This document shows positions 23,620 to 35,496 of a stretch of 64,000 bases of DNA, one piece after another (the first letter of the stretch is position 1; every line of letters begins with the position of its first letter). The translations under genes were made by a program, and so were the position numbers. Source of the DNA: Maratus speciosus. Its lineage: Eukaryota; Arthropoda; Arachnida; Araneae; Salticidae. The DNA lies in contig OZ010788.1 of NCBI GenBank assembly GCA_963932465.1, positions 670,986,484 to 671,050,483 on the forward strand, in the 5' to 3' direction. The notes under the pieces were generated by a model. The model was not told the origin of the DNA. It ran no database searches and saw only the letters and a program-made list of their open reading frames with translations.

Positions 23620-23830
23620 ATAGAAAATTACAAATACATTTTTACAGAATATTCTAATTATATCCGCTTTCCCTATTAAATCATTAAAAAACCCATTATA
23701 ATCTTTAGTAAAAAAAAATCTTTAGCATAAAATATATATTTACAAACATAAATTACAAACACATTTTTACAAACTATTCTAATTATAACCGCTATTTCTA
23801 TGAAGTCTTTAATTAAAAAAAAAATCATCA
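23620..23830. repeat. Tandem duplication, ~125-bp period
   Basis: AAATTACAAATACATTTTTA, TATTCTAATTAT and CCGCT..C..TA occur from about 23626 and again from about 23750 with a few substitutions. AT-rich and non-coding. Confidence 0.7.
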
Positions 23831-24178
23831 TAATCTTTTTTACACGCTTCACCATTTATAAGTATTTATAAAAGATATATAACTTAATCACATTTCGCTA
23901 TTAAAAAAAGTTTTACAGAAACACGTCTCTTACGAAATACATTTAAAAATTATTAAGTCTTTTATAAAAATATCGCAAATGTATTCTATTTATATAAAAT
24001 CCAAGTCTCTGTGTATCCCTCACAATTCCGGTTGGACGGCTTCATTGAATGAGTAATTGTTGAAAAATGCTAATTGCTGGGTTATTACGATAGTGGCAAA
24101 GTTTGACCAACTTGGCAAAATATCGCCAGATTTCACAAAATATTGCCAAACTTGGCGACAAAAATAAGTTGTTATATA

Positions 24179-24446
24179 TGAAGCCAACAGCCAAGTTATC
24201 CCGTCGACCAAAAATTTATCGCCAAACTATAAGATTAAATGCCAATAATGATTGATCGGAAATGGTCACATTCACTTGACTTTAAGCAAGTTACAAGTAT
24301 TTACGTCACCAAGGGATTTTTATTTCGACATTATATTTCTATTTTTATAAATGTTATTCTAATTTTTTTGTTCTTTCGTTATTTCAAATAAAAACTATAT
24401 CTATTCATATAATTTGGCGAAATCGACTGTATAACTAAGTAGTACC
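24179..24446 (-). mobile_element. Fold-back MITE family K, copy 1
   Basis: About 268 bp, in the opposite orientation to copy 2 at 24620-24885 and alike by eye along its whole length. The ends are inverted (AGTTATCCCGTCGACC on the left; GGTACTACTTAGTTATACAG, reverse-complemented, on the right). Its left-most bases have decayed. No coding frame. Confidence 0.7.
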
Positions 24447-24619
24447 TTAAAAACTATAGAACAAAACAGCTTATATAATTTTTGAAAAATAAATGAACAA
24501 TTTATTATTAAATAAGCAACAATAGCCGGGTTACCATATGAGGTAAAATTACACGATTTTGGTGGCAGTTGGAAACCCCGGTGTATATGACATCTGTGCC
24601 GTAATTTGTATATAAAGAA

Positions 24620-24885
24620 GGTACTACTTTGTTATCCCGCCGATCAATTTCGCCAAATTATACAAATTTACATAATTTTTATTTTAAAAAACGAACGAAC
24701 AAATAAATTATTATAAAATTAATAAAAATACAATTAAAACGTCGAAATAAAAATCACTTGATGACATGAAAAGGTATAACTTGCTTAAGGTCAAGTGAAT
24801 GTGACATTTACGATCAACCATTATTGGCATTTAACCTTACAGTTTAGCGATATATTTTTGGTCGACGGGATAACTAAGTAGTACC
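24620..24885 (+). mobile_element. Fold-back MITE family K, copy 2
   Basis: The ends GGTACTACTTTGTTATCCCG and (reverse complement) GGTACTACTTAGTTATCCCG differ at one base. 266 bp. No clear target duplication was found. Copy 1 lies 173 bases away in inverted orientation, so the pair could form a large cruciform or hairpin. Confidence 0.8.
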
Positions 24886-24972
24886 AATAATAATAAATAC
24901 ATAAATAAACAAAAATAAAAGTTCAACAGGTTTGTTTTCATAGCTGTTTATAGATTTTGGCAATATATCTCA

Positions 24973-25180
24973 GCACAGATGTCACACACGCGCCATATTG
25001 GCACGATTTGTTTCTGACGCCAATGTCATATAGGAAACGGATAGTTAGCTAGAGCCAAAGTGTCGTTATTTTGCTTGATATTGTAACCCGGGTATTGTCA
25101 TTTATGGTGTTGATGTTTTCGCCAAATTAGCGCCAGAAAAAAAATCGCGCCAATATGATGCGCACATGACATCTGTGCCC
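24973..25180. mobile_element. MITE (208 bp) with 8-bp target duplication
   Basis: Left end GCACAGATGTCA; right end, reverse-complemented, GGGCACAGATGTCA. CGCGCCATATTGGC near the left mirrors GCGCCAATATGATGCGC near the right. Exact 8-bp direct repeats ATATCTCA flank it (24965-24972 and 25181-25188). Eight-base duplications fit hAT- or P-type transposition. A similar TGACATCTGTGCC end occurs alone at about 24587-24599. Confidence 0.8.
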
Positions 25181-25188
25181 ATATCTCA

Positions 25189-25880
25189 TTTTCTAAAGCT
25201 CGAATCCACCGAATAATATAAAAGTAACTAAATAAATAATTAATAGAAATAACCTATTATATAAACTAAAACATTTTATTTCAAGGTCAAAGCACTGTTT
25301 TTAACGTCGATTAAAAAATACATATATCCTACGATAATTTCAGTTGAAAATAGGTTGAAAGCTTAATATCTCATTCCATAAACGTAAACAAACACAAGAG
25401 ATCCATTCATCATAAACAGTATGTTATAAAATGCAACATCTCTAATAGTAAATAATCTCAATTTTATTATTTATTTATCTTCCTCAATCTTAAATTATTA
25501 TTTATTCATTTTAAACTCAACTTCAAATCTAGAAAATTCTCTTCAAAATATTTAAGTTTCCTCTTAATAAAGTTATTCTAAATTCTATTTATTTTCCTCA
25601 GTCAAACTTAAATTCTATCTTTCAATCATTCATTAAAATATATTAAACTAAACAATTACAATAATATGTGTAAACAAAGTTTTACGTTCGTGTTTGCTTT
25701 CCGAAAAGATCGCGATTCTACATCCTTTATAAGTTTAATACAACGAAAATAAAAATAATTTATTTTTTAATACTGCGTGCTCAATATATAGTCAACAGAT
25801 AGAATATATTTTTCTGATTAATTTGATATAAGTTGCAGCAAAATCCGTCAACAAATATTGGAGATATTTAATTTAACGTT
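25189..25880. other. AT-rich non-coding stretch
   Basis: No feature recognised; some text around 25400-25650 is unusually rich in TTC/CTC on the plus strand. Confidence 0.4.
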
Positions 25881-25889
25881 TTCTGCATT

Positions 25890-26991
25890 TTCCTATTTTT
25901 AAATATTGGCGCGATGCTTTCTGTCCGCCATTGATAAAAGGATGCATTTCTGCGCCATTTTTTTCGTACAATTCGGTGACATCGCGAGACACCCACGCGT
26001 ATAGTTCATTGCACTCATGCGTTCCCGGATGGACGCGCGGTGCTTGAATGCATCGGATTGGCTATTTTCAAAATCTTACACATTCTTTCAGGCTGAGATC
26101 TGTTTTGAGTCTGTCATTTAGGGATTAAGCAGACAGACGTTGGTGTGTGAGCTCGGCGCAGCTTCGGCTGCGTCCGGGTCAGGGCAGAATGAGTTTTAGC
26201 TGCAGGTTGAACAACTAGTCTTTTAAAACGCTGCTTCTGCATGGAATTTGAAGAAGATACCAGTGCCATATTATGTGATTAGTTTAGATCATTGAAAACG
26301 AAGACCCTGAGCATTTATTGAGAAAATAAGATATCCAGAAGTGTCATCCAACAGCGTAGGTATTCAATAATCATTTTATCATTGAAGATAGAGCTTTACT
26401 TTCAACTTACGAGTGGTGAAATATAATAACAGCGCAATACTACATTAAAAAAATTATAAAATCTTACTCCTCGATTAATGAAATTGACTTAAGAAGAATA
26501 ATGTACCTCTACTCTAGTGATCAACAAAGTTTCTAAAAAGGAGTGTGGAGCGATCTTACTTAATTTCTCCAACATCAAACTTCTGGAACAGCTAAAAGAT
26601 CTCTTTGTGCTGCTATCTACAATTAATACTCCCATCATCCAACGTTCTTTATTTGAACATTCTCTTTCCGCAGAAACTGTTTAGATCTCAATATTAAAGT
26701 CTATAATCTTTACATTTCAATATAGGACAGTGGAGAACTTTCAACTTATAAACGATCATCACGTATAATTTAATATTGATTCCATATGACTAAATGATTC
26801 TTCTCATCGTCAATTTAATAGAAAGAATTAATATGTTTATTTTGTACTGGTAAATTAAATGATTAACAAAAATTTTAGATACAGCTTGGCCAAGCACTTA
26901 ATTTTTGAATATATATTTTAAAGTCTGCATTAATATGAAATAAAATTAATTGTCTGAAAATTGCGAGTATTACTTTCTCTACACATCATAC
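25890..26991 (+). promoter_or_regulatory. CpG-containing GC-rich island with possible non-coding first exon
   Basis: From about 25900 to 26230 the base composition rises clearly above that of its neighbours, with many CG dinucleotides (GGCGCGATG, GGATGGACGCGCGG, GCTCGGCGCAGCTTCGGC). An inverted CCAAT box (GATTGGCT) lies at about 26058-26065. The sequence after it, to 26991, is less AT-extreme than its surroundings and ends in CGGGTGAGT, a near-perfect 5' splice-site match. No long frame lies inside. The simplest reading is a promoter and an untranslated first exon of about 0.9 kb on the plus strand, whose coding exons would lie beyond the window. A repeat-derived regulatory region is the alternative. 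Confidence 0.4.
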
Positions 26992-28363
26992 GGGTGAGTC
27001 TTTTTACTTTCTTTATTTTACAGATGTTATTACAACTTAATGAATTCTTAAAAATTAGATAGATGGCTTTGATTCTATTTTCATTTTAACGCAATGTCTA
27101 TCCACTTAACTTTCTGGTCGGTAAGCGTCTTTGGATAGAGGGATTTCACACCTTAAGCTTTTAACTTAACTCTATTAATTCAATGATTTTAATTTCTTAA
27201 ATATTGTCAACTTAAAAAATTTTATTCCAATATTCTTATGACGTCATAGTAGGTAAAAGATTTTATTTTGCAATTTCTCTTAGCTGCGTTACTTTATTTT
27301 CATGTTTATGCGCTCAGAATAAAAGCTTATTTTGTCATTATTTAGTTATTAATTATGAAAAAAATTATAAATGCATGATTAGAAAAATTTAAACATATTT
27401 TTTCTTAATATTAAAAAAATACTTTGAAGTAACAGCATGTTTAAATTAAATAAGTTAAACATTTTAATTATGTGGTAATATTTAAAATAACTGCATTTAT
27501 TAGATTTTAATAAGCAACACCAGGGGCCGATTAAACTTTGAAATTAGTGGAATTACAATGTCATTTCAGGGCCTTTCTTTTGGGGAAGCTTTTCTAAATT
27601 CCACATACATGGAAACTCTTCAGTGTTACAAATATTATTCCTTGGACTGACATAACATCAGAACGGCCGACAATTTTACAAAAGTTTTAGAAAAATACTT
27701 CATATAAGAAATTTTATTAAAAACTGGTTACTTCTTTGTTATATCGGGCCACACAATTATGTTTATGACAAGTTGCAGCCAATTTTGCCAACGTCGTATC
27801 GTAAGCAAGATCGTGAAGCCCGGCACTTGTAATACCGTATAATACCATTGCATTAAACCGTATATGATAGTTTAATAGTTTTATCTTACTTATATCTTTA
27901 AGTGGGAAATTTATTAATTTTTAAGAATTAACAATCTAAATTGTCCGATATATGAATTTAAAAAAATCCCTGCCGAAAGCCCGGCCTACAGGCAGAGGTA
28001 GATTTCGAAGTTAAGTATACTAATTTCACCAACAAAAACTAAATCATTATTAGATATAAATCCACTTTAACAGTTTAATCTGTCTGCTTTTGACGAGTTT
28101 TTATTTCCTTTTTATAAAATAGCTGGTTTTATCAGAATCATATTAAGGCGATATTAAAAAAATATTTTTCCATACTCAACAACTCGAATTTTTCTGCCAC
28201 ATTTTCAGATTAATTTTTAATAATAATAATAAAAATATAAAACATGCTGACGTGATTTTTGAAAAGATTTGTAAGCGACCTGTGTTTTTATTTTTCTTTC
28301 AATTAATTAAAACTTGATTAATAAACAATTATTTTCTCAGTAGGGCAATATTTTTCGTTTCTA
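26992..28363. other. Non-coding region, possible intron
   Basis: AT-rich with no repeat partner recognised; short GC-richer scraps (GCCCGGCACTTG near 27819, AAAGCCCGGCC near 27976) look like decayed transposon ends. Confidence 0.4.
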
Positions 28364-30213
28364 ACACAATCGCTTCGGGAAATTCTGTTCAAAATGCCCA
28401 CTTTGACATCATTTTTTGAAATATATTCTGCCTCTATCAAAAAATCGATCATTACTGTACATTATATAGTTTCTGAATAAGAGAATCTAGCAATTGGATG
28501 CGTTTGAGAGCAAAAATGAATTTTAAAACGAGTAAGAAAATAGACAGTTTGGATTTGAATGCACCCTTAATAAGATGATTTTTTTCTTCAACCGCTATGT
28601 ATTTTTAATTTGTTTTTGCTTTAAGAATTGGCGCTATCAAAAACTTGTCTGTATAAATGTTGAAGACAATATTAGGAAGATATATGATAAATTCATGGAG
28701 ATTTTATATCTTGTGAATTGACGGAGTTATGAAATTTTTTCTTCTTCAATTCCCCTTTTTTGTTTTTGTTTTTGTTTTCGGTTTTTTTTTTTTGGTACGA
28801 ATTGGTCCTATCAAAAACTTGTGAATATAAAAGTTGTAGATAATATTAAGGAGATGTATAATAAAATTATTGGAATTGATATCTTGAGAATTGACGAAGT
28901 AAGGAATTTTTTTCTCCCAAAACCCCAATTTTTTGCGCCCCTTGAGCCTATTTTAAATTTTATCAAAAATCTGTGATGCATGAATTTTTGGCCCTATTTT
29001 TAGAAGTAATAAAAACTTTAAACTGATTTGATATGTACAAAAATTAAGACGTTATGGGGTTTTTTCGGTTTTTACAAAACCCCTCCCTATTTCCATCCCC
29101 TTTGTCCGCTTTTGCCCATTAACGAACTTGACCGAGATTTTATGCCCCTTGATTTTATGTATCAGTTCGGAAGAGATTTGTGCAAAATTGAGGAAGTTAT
29201 CGTGTCCAGAAGAAAGTGATAACACAATTGCTTCGGGAAATTCCGTTCAAAATGCCCACTTTGACATAATTGTTTGAAATATATTCTGTCTCTATCAAAA
29301 AATCGATAATTGCGGTACATTATATAGTTTCTGAATAAGCGAATCTACCAATTAAATGCGTTTGAGAGCTTGATGAATTTAGAAATGAGTCAGAAAATAA
29401 GCAGTTTGGATTTGAGTGCATCCTTAATGCAATGATTTTTTCAACACAATCCGCTTCGGGAAATTCGATTCAAAATGCCCACTTTAACAGCATTTTTTAA
29501 AATATATTCTGCCTCTATCAAAAAATTGACCATTGCGGTACATTATATAGTTTCTGAGTAAGAAAACGTACCAATTGGAAGCCTTTGAGAGCAAAAATGA
29601 ATTGTAAAATGAGTCAGAAAAAACGCAGTTTGGATTTGAATACACCCTTACTTAGATGATTTTTTTTCTTCAACCGCTATGTATTTTTAATTTGTTTTTG
29701 CTGTAAGAATTGGTCCTATCCAAAACTCGTCTATATAGATGTTGTAGACAATATTAAGAAGATATATGATAAATTCATGGGGATTTTATATCTTTTGAAT
29801 TGACGGAGTTATGGATTTTTTAATTCTTCAAACCCCCTTTTTGTTTTAGTTTTTAATTTTTTTTTGCCGTACGAATTGGTCCTATCAAAAACTTGTTATG
29901 AATTTTTTTCTCCCAAAAACCCTATTTTTTGCGCCCCTTGAGCCCATGTTTAACTTTATCTAAAATCTGTGATACATAAAATTTTGGCCCTATTTTTAGA
30001 AGTAATAAAAACTTTAAACTGATTTGATATGTACACAAATTAAGAAGTTATGGGGGGTTTTGGTTTTCACAAAACCCCTCCCTATTTCCACCCCCTTGGT
30101 CCGATTTTGCCCATTAACGAACTTGACCGAGATTTTATGCCCTTTGATTTTAGGTATCAGTTTGGAAGAGATTGGTGCAGAATTACGAAAGTTATCGTGT
30201 CCAGAAGAAAGTG
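28364..30213 (+). repeat. Partial tandem array: long, short, long units
   Basis: The starts ACACAATCGCTTCGGGAAAT (28364), 29222 and 29444 mark three units of about 858, 222 and 770 bp. Units 1 and 3 run to the same end block, GTTATCGTGTCCAGAAGAAA, after shared GCGCCCCTTGAGCC and CCCATTAACGAACTTGACCG blocks. Unit 2 has only the first ~220 bases. Short frames (29028-29219, 30024-30227) repeat with the units but differ by frameshifts, so I do not call them genes. The array abuts a TAGA microsatellite. Confidence 0.8.
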
Positions 30214-30271
30214 ATCTATATAGATAGATAGATAGATACATAGTTAGATAGATAGATACATAGATAGATAC

Positions 30272-30302
<31 letters not shown>
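30214..30302 (+). repeat. (TAGA/TACA)n microsatellite
   Basis: A run of GATA tetranucleotides with occasional GATACATA variants directly follows the end of the tandem array. Confidence 0.95.
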
Positions 30303-30303
<1 letters not shown>

Positions 30304-30659
30304 AGTTTTTTACTGGGGGTGGTTTTGGGTTCTATGAGTCATGATCGGTGTAGATCTGCAAAATTTTTTCAGAAATTCCAACATAAGAACGATCCCAATA
30401 GGTAGTATTTCATACGAAATCTACCTAAAAATGTAAACAAAGATTGAATAGACATGACCGCAAAAAGCCTCAAATCCACACAATATTTGGAAGCAAACTG
30501 CGCAAATTGTTCCTCTACTGTACATAGTTTTTCATAAATATGTTTCTTTCTTAAAATATGTTATTTTCATCTTTCACTGGGGAACAAACGAAAAAAATTC
30601 ATATTCTTGCGCATGAGTTGTATATATCTTTATATCTAATTTTCCGTCATTTTTGACGG

Positions 30660-31230
30660 GCTATCTTTCTAGTAAGTTATAATACCTAAAAAGGGAAACA
30701 CCATACCTTGGAACCGTCAAACTATTTAAATCTACACTCGGTGACTTCAAAAGCATTTCAATATCAAAAGCTATTCTGCCATAATTTTTAATATTTTATT
30801 TAATATACTTAGACTAGGCGTATTTTTGACAATATATGTCACCATTGACATTTAAGTGACATTTAAAATTTAAAGTACTTTTAAACAATGGGTAAATGAC
30901 AAAACCTTTTAACGTCAAAAACGTCCGATATGAGAACACTAGTAAAATTTCAGAAAATACAATGCTTCGTTCCACGTTAAAAGGAATTGCCTTTCAACGC
31001 TATTAGAAGCTATCAACACTTAAGAGTTAATAAAAACACTAAAAATATTTTGGAATGAAACATAAATGTTCATGTCTTTAAAAGATGGATTAAATTGATA
31101 CCTAAAAGCCTTAAAGTATTACAATATATTTTTATTTTTCCAACTTATTTCGTCGTTGTAACGAATTAAAAAAATACTTGTAAAATATTTTTTTTTCTTT
31201 CCCTTATATGCGAGATTAAATTACTTTTAA
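30660..31230 (+). repeat. Dispersed repeat family A, copy
   Basis: Aligns by eye with 18470-18960 along most of its length (see that entry). It ends near 31230, just before another repeat. Confidence 0.65.
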
Positions 31231-31267
31231 TGAGTTTTAACCCTTTAACCCCGACGGTACTTTAATG

Positions 31268-32264
31268 TACGGTCGTGGAAAAAAAAAAAAAGGAAACATC
31301 ACTTACTAACTCTGGAAAAAATTATCGTAGTAGAAAATTACTGGTGCCACACGATTTGTAATAAAGTCTACTTTTAAATGATGTATATAAAATTTGCTGA
31401 GGTGTGGGGGGGGGGGGGGATCTACATTTTAAACCGAATCATCACTTTTTTTTTCCAATAGCAGTACACAATTCTGGCAGCATAAAGGAACTCAACACAC
31501 TTGAATTAGCCTAAGAGCAAATTTTTATGCAATTCGTGCGATAAGTTTCCGAGAAATTCATTCTTTTAAAACGATAGTATTTTATGGACTGTATCTAAAT
31601 TGAAGTTTGGTACTAGATTTTTGACCGAGAGAGCTCCCTTCTTGACCAAAGGATCCTAAGTGCCACTCTGGCAGTCATTGAAGACTGCTAGATGATAGGA
31701 TAGCATAAGAAATTTCAAAATGTCTAGTCACTTATATCATAATTTATCATTTTGCCGTCTTTAAGCACAATTTGAAAACTACTTGGAAGAAAAATGTGAA
31801 ATTTTGGATTTCCACAAAGCAGGACTTAATAAATCTAAATACAACAAAAGAATTGTAGGATGGAATTCATATTTTTTTTAAATATTAATTTCATAATTCA
31901 TATCATAAAATTATAAAAGTTTCAAATTCAACATATTTATGTTTCGGTATTTTAGTATTATTGTTGCACAAAACATGAGCTCATAGGAGTACAATTTCAG
32001 GAGATATTAATAAAAATATGAAAATGTAATTTAACATTAGAAGCGCTAAATTTTGAATGTTTATAATTCAAAAACTTGTCATTCAAATGACTTGAAATTT
32101 TGTGCCTAGGTATAGTTTGAACCGAAAATTTGAAATCTCCTAATCAAATTTTATATACATTATTTAAAAGTAGACTTTATTTCTTATCGTTCGGTATCAG
32201 TAACTTTCTCCTACGATAATTTATTGAAGAGTTAGTAGGGGCTGTTTACTTTTTTTCCACGACA
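31268..32264. mobile_element. Element with ~120-bp terminal inverted repeats (family E)
   Basis: The left end (GTCGTGG, then poly-A, CTTACTAACTC, AATTATCGTAG, AAGTCTACTTTTAAATGATG) is mirrored at the right end with the same order of blocks, roughly 80% by eye over 120 bases. No coding frame lies between. A TTTAACCCCGACGGTAC / GTACGGTCG palindrome lies just outside on the left. A second, truncated copy starts near 54960. Class not assigned. Confidence 0.72.
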
Positions 32265-32295
32265 GACCAATAAAATAACTTGTTATAAAATTCAT

Positions 32296-32850
32296 TTAAG
32301 GCGTCACAGGACTCTTAAAATGGGAAAAAATGAAAAAAGACACCAATTTCAACATTTATAATATCTTAAAATGTACATGATTTTAAAACACAATTTTTAT
32401 TGGGATGGAAGATATGAAGATGTTCTTTCATTTCATATATTTAAAAAATTGCAACTGTCAGAGATTTCACGCGAAGACAGTTGCTATAAGAGCTTACGCG
32501 CAGGATTTCAAAATAAATATTGCTACTAGAAAGGACAATTTTGGTGCCTACTTATACTTCAGACTTTAATAATTACCCTGAACCAAAATAAATTTATATT
32601 TGAAGCCTTTTTATATTTTTAATACAAAGTTTAATACAAAATTTCGAATATTTCTTTAGTATAATTACCTAAAAAAACTATTTTTTTTAACAATAAAAGG
32701 GAAATTTTAGGTTCAGTTTATACAGACTAACAGGAAACATATGTTTAGAAAATGTCATGAAATAATACTCAGAAGTTTTTGAGATAACGTGCGTTTTATG
32801 CCCGAAAAGACATTTGGAGAAAAATGACTTCAAATTTTCAGAAACACCTC
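32296..32850 (-). mobile_element. TTAA-ended element family B, truncated inverted copy
   Basis: It begins TTAAGGCGTCACAGGACTC, matching the family B end, and aligns in reverse with 7060-7805 and 61920-62666. Homology fades near 32850, so the far end is lost. Confidence 0.7.
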
Positions 32851-34434
32851 AACTTTTACAAAAACTTTTTACCCGACTGTCAAGAAGAGTTATTTGTTAC
32901 ACGCGTATCTCGGTAAGTGGATTTCTTTATACCCTGGAAACATCCCAATGGCTAGATGGATTTTAATGAATGAGGTCGCTATCGATTCGCATTCTTCTTA
33001 ACCGTCCGATGGTTATAGGCTAGGTTTTGTTTTTATAAATTCAAAATGGCGGTGGAGACGAAAAAAATTTTTACGTACCCTGTTGAGTGGCGTATTATTG
33101 GATAGCTCTTTCAAAATGAAAACGATGTTTCATTGACTATTTTGCAGTCAGCAGCTCCGTTTAAATATTACACAGCCTGGAAGTTGTGCAGATAGGATTT
33201 CTAGCTTTACTACAACTCTAACTTTCATCAAAACAGTGTTTATAGGTAGGAACTAACAATTAAACAAAACCTAAAAGTCATCAGTACGAGTAAATAAAAA
33301 AATAGGTAAGTAGAAAAAAATTGTCTCACATTAATGAGAAATAGTTAATTAGTTCGCTTTTTACGCAGTCGGGTTTTTTGATTTTTCAAATTTAATTTTT
33401 ATTTATATATCAAAGTACAGACATACAAACTTATAAATACCTAAGACGTGTCAACAAAACTTACACTGATGATATTAAGTAGATCATTTTCTATTAACCT
33501 TTTCAACAGAATTGATTGAATATACATGTATTTTTACATCAATGTGTTTGTGATCATTATGATCACACACGACATTCACACACGATTCACAATGATCATT
33601 ATGTTTATTATTGGGCTGAAAAGAAGTCTTATTAAGAAACTTTGGCTTAAAATGTTTATAAATGATCAATCAATGTGAGGAATAATAAAAACACGGATTT
33701 TTTAACGATTTAAAATGGCTTAAAAAGGAAGAATCATTAAAAACCATTGTTTAAATGCTGTCAAATATAGTCAAATTGTTTTTTTGAAAACATTATTTCT
33801 AATTTTCCTGCTCTGTATTTTTCTCCAAATATGTATGAATGCAGCATGACTTGTATAGTTTTATACTTTTCTTAAAAGAGATCCATTAATATTATTCGTA
33901 ATTAATACAGCAAAATTTTCTCTCTTTATTAAAAAAAATAAATCTCTAAAATTAAAAAAAAACCTTGAATGAAATCAAATAATTAAATATGTAAAAAATT
34001 TTAAAAAGATTGCTAACTTATGTTTTGTACAAAAAGACAATTTTTGATAAATTATCGCTTGCTTTTTAGTAAGTGTCCTCTTGTTATCAGTTTAATAGTG
34101 TTAAAAGTAATATTTGAATGCTATTTTTTAATAATTTATTAACAATTATTAATAAAATTCTTAAATTCAATAAGATTTTGGGAAGAAATTAATATATTCT
34201 CTCTTTAAGATAAAAATTCAGAAATAATATGGTAAGTAAACCTTGTGATATATATAATATCACACAATTAATTTAAAATATTTCGAATCATAAAAAAGAA
34301 TATAATTTTTTATTTTGATTTTGACACTAACACATAAGAACTAGTTTCCTTTAATTATTTTTAAAACGATCAACTGATTTGTAAATAATTCATACGATTA
34401 CTCATTTTTTTCATATGAGTGAAAATGTGCCAAG
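32851..34434. other. Non-coding region without recognised gene
   Basis: Mostly AT-rich. A cluster of TGATCATTATGATCA-type short palindromes occurs at about 33548-33605. No domain was recognised in any frame. Confidence 0.45.
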
Positions 34435-34442
34435 GCTGGGAC

Positions 34443-34629
34443 CAGTGTTGCCAGTGGGCTACTTTTTTAAAATTCAGATTTCTTCATTGGCACCACTCTT
34501 TTGAAATGTTAAATTCAGCTTATTTAATGACATATTAATTAAGGCGAAAACAAGATGAATTTTACGATTTAAAAAAAGTGGTGCCAACCAAGACATCTGA
34601 ATTAAAAAAATAGCCCACTGGAAACACTG
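34443..34629. mobile_element. hAT-like MITE (187 bp) with 8-bp target duplication
   Basis: The ends are long inverted repeats beginning CAGTGTTGCCAGTGGGCTAC; the right end, reverse-complemented, reads CAGTGTTTCCAGTGGGCTA. Exact 8-bp repeats GCTGGGAC flank it (34435-34442 and 34630-34637). CAGTG ends with an 8-bp duplication are the hAT signature. A second copy lies at about 36935-37124. Confidence 0.88.
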
Positions 34630-34940
34630 GCTGGGACTGTGAGGCCAGTACCTTTGGATTTAACTGCCAATGCCCTTCTAATTGAACGATCTGAGTGACT
34701 TCGAAGCTGACACAATATTTGCTCAGAATCTCTCGACCATTTTGTTACATACATCTGGTATGTTATTTGACACAGTACAACAATATAATGTATAGGGACT
34801 CTAATTAATTAAATTGTAGTTATTCACCCATAGTTTAGTTCCTTTACCTACGGATTATTCTCTCGAGATGTATCAAATAACAGACCAGAAGTCATTACCA
34901 AAGGGTTGTTCTCAGCGATTATTGTTTTGGATGGGAAGGC

Positions 34941-35011
34941 GTCCAGATAGCTCAATTGGAAGAGCACTGGAAATTGAAACCAAAGGTTCTAGGTACGACT
35001 CCCAACTGGAT
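34941..35011 (+). other. tRNA-like sequence, probably a SINE head or decayed tRNA
   Basis: An A-box match (TAGCTCAATTGG) and a B-box match (GGTACGACTCC) stand at tRNA-like spacing. A TCCAG/CTGGA acceptor-like stem and a GCTC/GAGC D-stem can be drawn. The anticodon and T stems pair at only about 3 of 5 positions, and the B box has A where T is normal. It is therefore unlikely to be a working tRNA; a tRNA-derived SINE head with an internal RNA polymerase III promoter fits best. Confidence 0.6.
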
Positions 35012-35147
35012 ATATTTTTGCTTAGATGGAAAAATTACTACTCGGATGAACTAGTTTCGTCCTTATGAATGTGTAGTTATTGATGTCATTAATATTGTAC
35101 GCAAAGTGCTTCAAAGAAAGAGACTGCAAATTGGTTCAAGACAGAGA

Positions 35148-35153
35148 TTTATT
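35148..35153 (-). terminator. Likely poly(A) signal of the kinase gene
   Basis: AATAAA on the minus strand, about 200 bases after the proposed stop codon. Confidence 0.4.
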
Positions 35154-35350
35154 TGGTTGATTGCCAAAGCCAGTTTTGTTCATGTGAGGAGTAAGAACAA
35201 AAATAAATAAATGGTAATAAAAAAGTGATCCATGTAGGTGAGTGTGTAGAAATTAGAATAAAAATGAAGGTAAGCCGCATAATTTTGCATAAAAACTCCG
35301 CCTTGAAAGGATGGCCGAAAATTGCTATTGTCTCCAGTCGCTGAAGTACT

Positions 35351-35496
35351 TCAGTCGCTGGAATTGTTATCCTTAATGCTTTCATCACATGTTTTTGTGG
35401 AACACCTACAACAACAATATTTGTTCCAGTTCTTTTTAAACCAATGTCTGATATTTTTCCAAGGGTTCTTCTTCATTCTCGTTGCTGAAAGCATAT
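35351..35496 (-). CDS. Kinase gene exon 6 (terminal, Lys/Cys-rich)
   Basis: The acceptor ACTTTCATTTCAG precedes it. It codes residues 680-727 and the TGA stop at 35353-35351. The protein end is basic, with a cysteine cluster (NKYCCCRCSTKTC). Phase 1 joins correctly with exon 5. The call is less sure than exons 1-4 because the intron before it is 3.1 kb and no known domain checks it. Confidence 0.65.

Noticed and set aside
29028..30227. Short frames shared by the tandem units as a conserved small protein
   Set aside because: The frames are shifted relative to each other between units, so the reading frame is not conserved.
34941..35011. Functional tRNA gene
   Set aside because: Anticodon and T stems pair poorly and the B box is altered.
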